A stretch of 30,427 nt of DNA from Clostridiaceae bacterium. Lineage in GTDB: Bacteria; Bacillota; Clostridia; Oscillospirales; Butyricicoccaceae. Each line of letters opens with the position of its first letter. Within the stretch, counting starts at the first letter, position 1. Both the position numbers and the translations under genes were made by a program. The stretch is taken from positions 1-30,427 of the forward strand of contig JAGZOP010000022.1 of the NCBI GenBank assembly GCA_018383195.1, given 5' to 3'. The notes beneath the pieces were generated by a model. It worked only from the letters and a program-made list of their open reading frames with translations, did no database searches and was not told where the DNA came from. Below, piece by piece: positions 29,568 to 30,427 of the stretch.

Positions 29568-30273
29568 ATGTCTATTCAAATCTGTGGCGCTCCCTGCTGC
29601 TGGGGAGTGGATGATCCTAAGAATCCGTATCTTCCTCCTTGGCAGCGGGTATTGAAAGAAGCCGGTCTTGCCGGATATCGTGCGATTGAACTTGGGCCAT
29701 ATGGCTACCTCCCGATTGACGTTCCCGCAATTTCCGCCGAACTTTCCAAAAACAATCTCGCTATTGTCGCCGGTACGATTTTCCATGATTTGCTTGATCC
29801 AAAAAATCAAGCGGATGTGCTCTCCGCGGTGGATGATATCTGCCGCCTGATTACCGACCCCGCACTGCCGCGCCTTCAAACTCACGATGGGCAGAAGTTT
29901 CCCACGCCCTATATGACCGTTATGGATTGGGGGCACGAGGAACGCGATTATGCCGCAGGACATCCCGATCGCGCACCACGCCTTTCCCCCAGTGAATGGG
30001 AACGCTTCATGGACCATATCCGTGCCGTTTGCGAACGTGCCAATCATTGGGGTGTGCGTCCGGTAATTCATCCGCATGCAGGCGGATACCTCGAGTTTGC
30101 AGATGAAATTGAAGCCATGCTAGATGCAATCCCATACGAGACGGCTGGTCTTTGTCTGGATACTGGGCATCTTTATTATTCCGGAATGGATCCGGTTGAG
30201 TGGCTCAAAAAATATGCCGACCGTCTGGATTATGTCCATTTCAAAGACGTCAATGAAACCGTCTACCGCCAAG
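29568..30273 (+). pseudogene. IolE-like sugar isomerase/epimerase, truncated by an IS element
   Basis: The ATG at 29568 follows AAAAGGAG. The 235 residues before the break fit the xylose isomerase-like TIM-barrel family that includes inosose dehydratase IolE: SIQICGAPCCWGVDDP, YRAIELGPYGYLP, PVIHPHAGGYLEFADEI, AGLCLDTGHLYYSGMDP and LDYVHFKDVNETVYRQ. The His, Asp and Glu residues that bind the metal in this family are partly visible. After VYRQ the family-like sequence stops at position 30273, where an IS3-type end begins, and the frame closes at 30302. The last 40-60 residues of the barrel are lost, so activity is doubtful. The pathway is probably inositol or sugar-acid use (inference). Confidence 0.8.
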
Positions 30274-30427
30274 TGAGGTGCCCCCCAAAAGTTAAACAAT
30301 AATTGAACGTAAAATTGGTCAATCAACTGAAAGGGCTTGTTGTCTGTGAAGAGCAGGCGGCAGGCCCTTTAGCTTTTCCTTAATACGGTGGTTATTATAA
30401 TAGTCCAGATAAGCAATCAATTCTTGC
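30274..30427 (-). mobile_element. IS3-family insertion sequence, right end (partial)
   Basis: The element's end TGAGGTGCCCCCCAAAAGTT starts at 30274, directly inside the sugar isomerase frame. Its terminal TG...CA ends and the transposase stop about 45 bases inside fit the IS3 family (IS150-like group). The other end and any target duplication lie outside the window. Confidence 0.75.
30319..30427 (-). CDS. IS3-family transposase, C-terminal end (partial)
   Basis: The minus strand encodes QELIAYLDYYNNHRIKEKLKG followed by LPPALHRQQALSVD and a stop. The YxxYYNxxRIKxKLKGxxP pattern is the usual C-terminus of IS3-family OrfB DDE transposases. The catalytic part lies beyond the window edge. Confidence 0.85.
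   Translation of the reverse strand, partial: QELIAYLDYYNNHRIKEKLKGLPPALHRQQALSVD

Overview
The window looks like one end of an integrative and conjugative element (ICE) of the Tn1549-like type found in gut Clostridia (Bacillota, probably Oscillospirales), joined to a short piece of host chromosome. The evidence is family-level: the small conjugation proteins (PrgI, VirB6/TrbL-like, DUF3852-like), the SpoVG/YodL/DUF3848/DUF3849/DUF4314/ArdA accessory set, strong AGGAGG ribosome-binding sites, many GTG starts and a lower-GC chromosomal flank. No species can be named from the sequence alone.

Layout. Every gene from 1 to 27884 is on the minus strand and is read right to left, mostly with ATGA or TGATG overlaps. 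The first block (27884-20996) holds accessory genes: three ArdA-like antirestriction paralogues, a DUF4314 protein and unnamed partners, closed by a terminator at 20881-20926. The second block (20843-16573) has a winged-helix protein, a Dam-type adenine methyltransferase, two AbrB-like proteins, DUF3849, YodL and SpoVG. The third block (16495-8900) is a complete Tad/type IVc pilus-like operon: pilin, prepilin peptidase (frameshifted here), a 40-aa membrane peptide, CpaB, TadZ/CpaE, TadA/CpaF, TadB, TadC, DUF3848, DUF4320 and a TadE-like pseudopilin. The fourth block (8706-5899) encodes surface proteins and an unusual small enzyme-like protein. The last block (5686-1) is conjugation: DUF3852-like, VirB6-like, a DUF4406 protein, a split cytosine-5 methyltransferase, a triple ribbon-helix-helix protein, PrgI and the start of a VirB4-N-like gene that runs into a structured RNA at the window edge.

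The right flank is chromosomal in character. A tRNA-Ala(GGC) gene has its 3' end facing the element, as expected for a tRNA integration site, and lies downstream of a 25-nt truncated tRNA copy and a perfect sigma-A promoter. Beyond it are an AraC-family regulator and a divergent IolE-like sugar isomerase/epimerase gene cut by an IS3-family element.

The most unusual signal is a short C-terminal tail shared by about 15 otherwise unrelated accessory proteins. It is hydrophobic-polar-hydrophobic and usually Met-x-Met (for example MSMTM, MSMTL, MKMT, MSM, MEM, LGMT, SISM), often after a Gln/Glu/Pro-rich linker. The pilus machinery and the transfer proteins mostly lack it. One copy survives on a 34-residue orphan gene end. 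Other points of note are a dual-frame split methyltransferase, a G6-tract frameshift in the prepilin peptidase, and the pairing of a Tad pilus with a type IV secretion system in one element.
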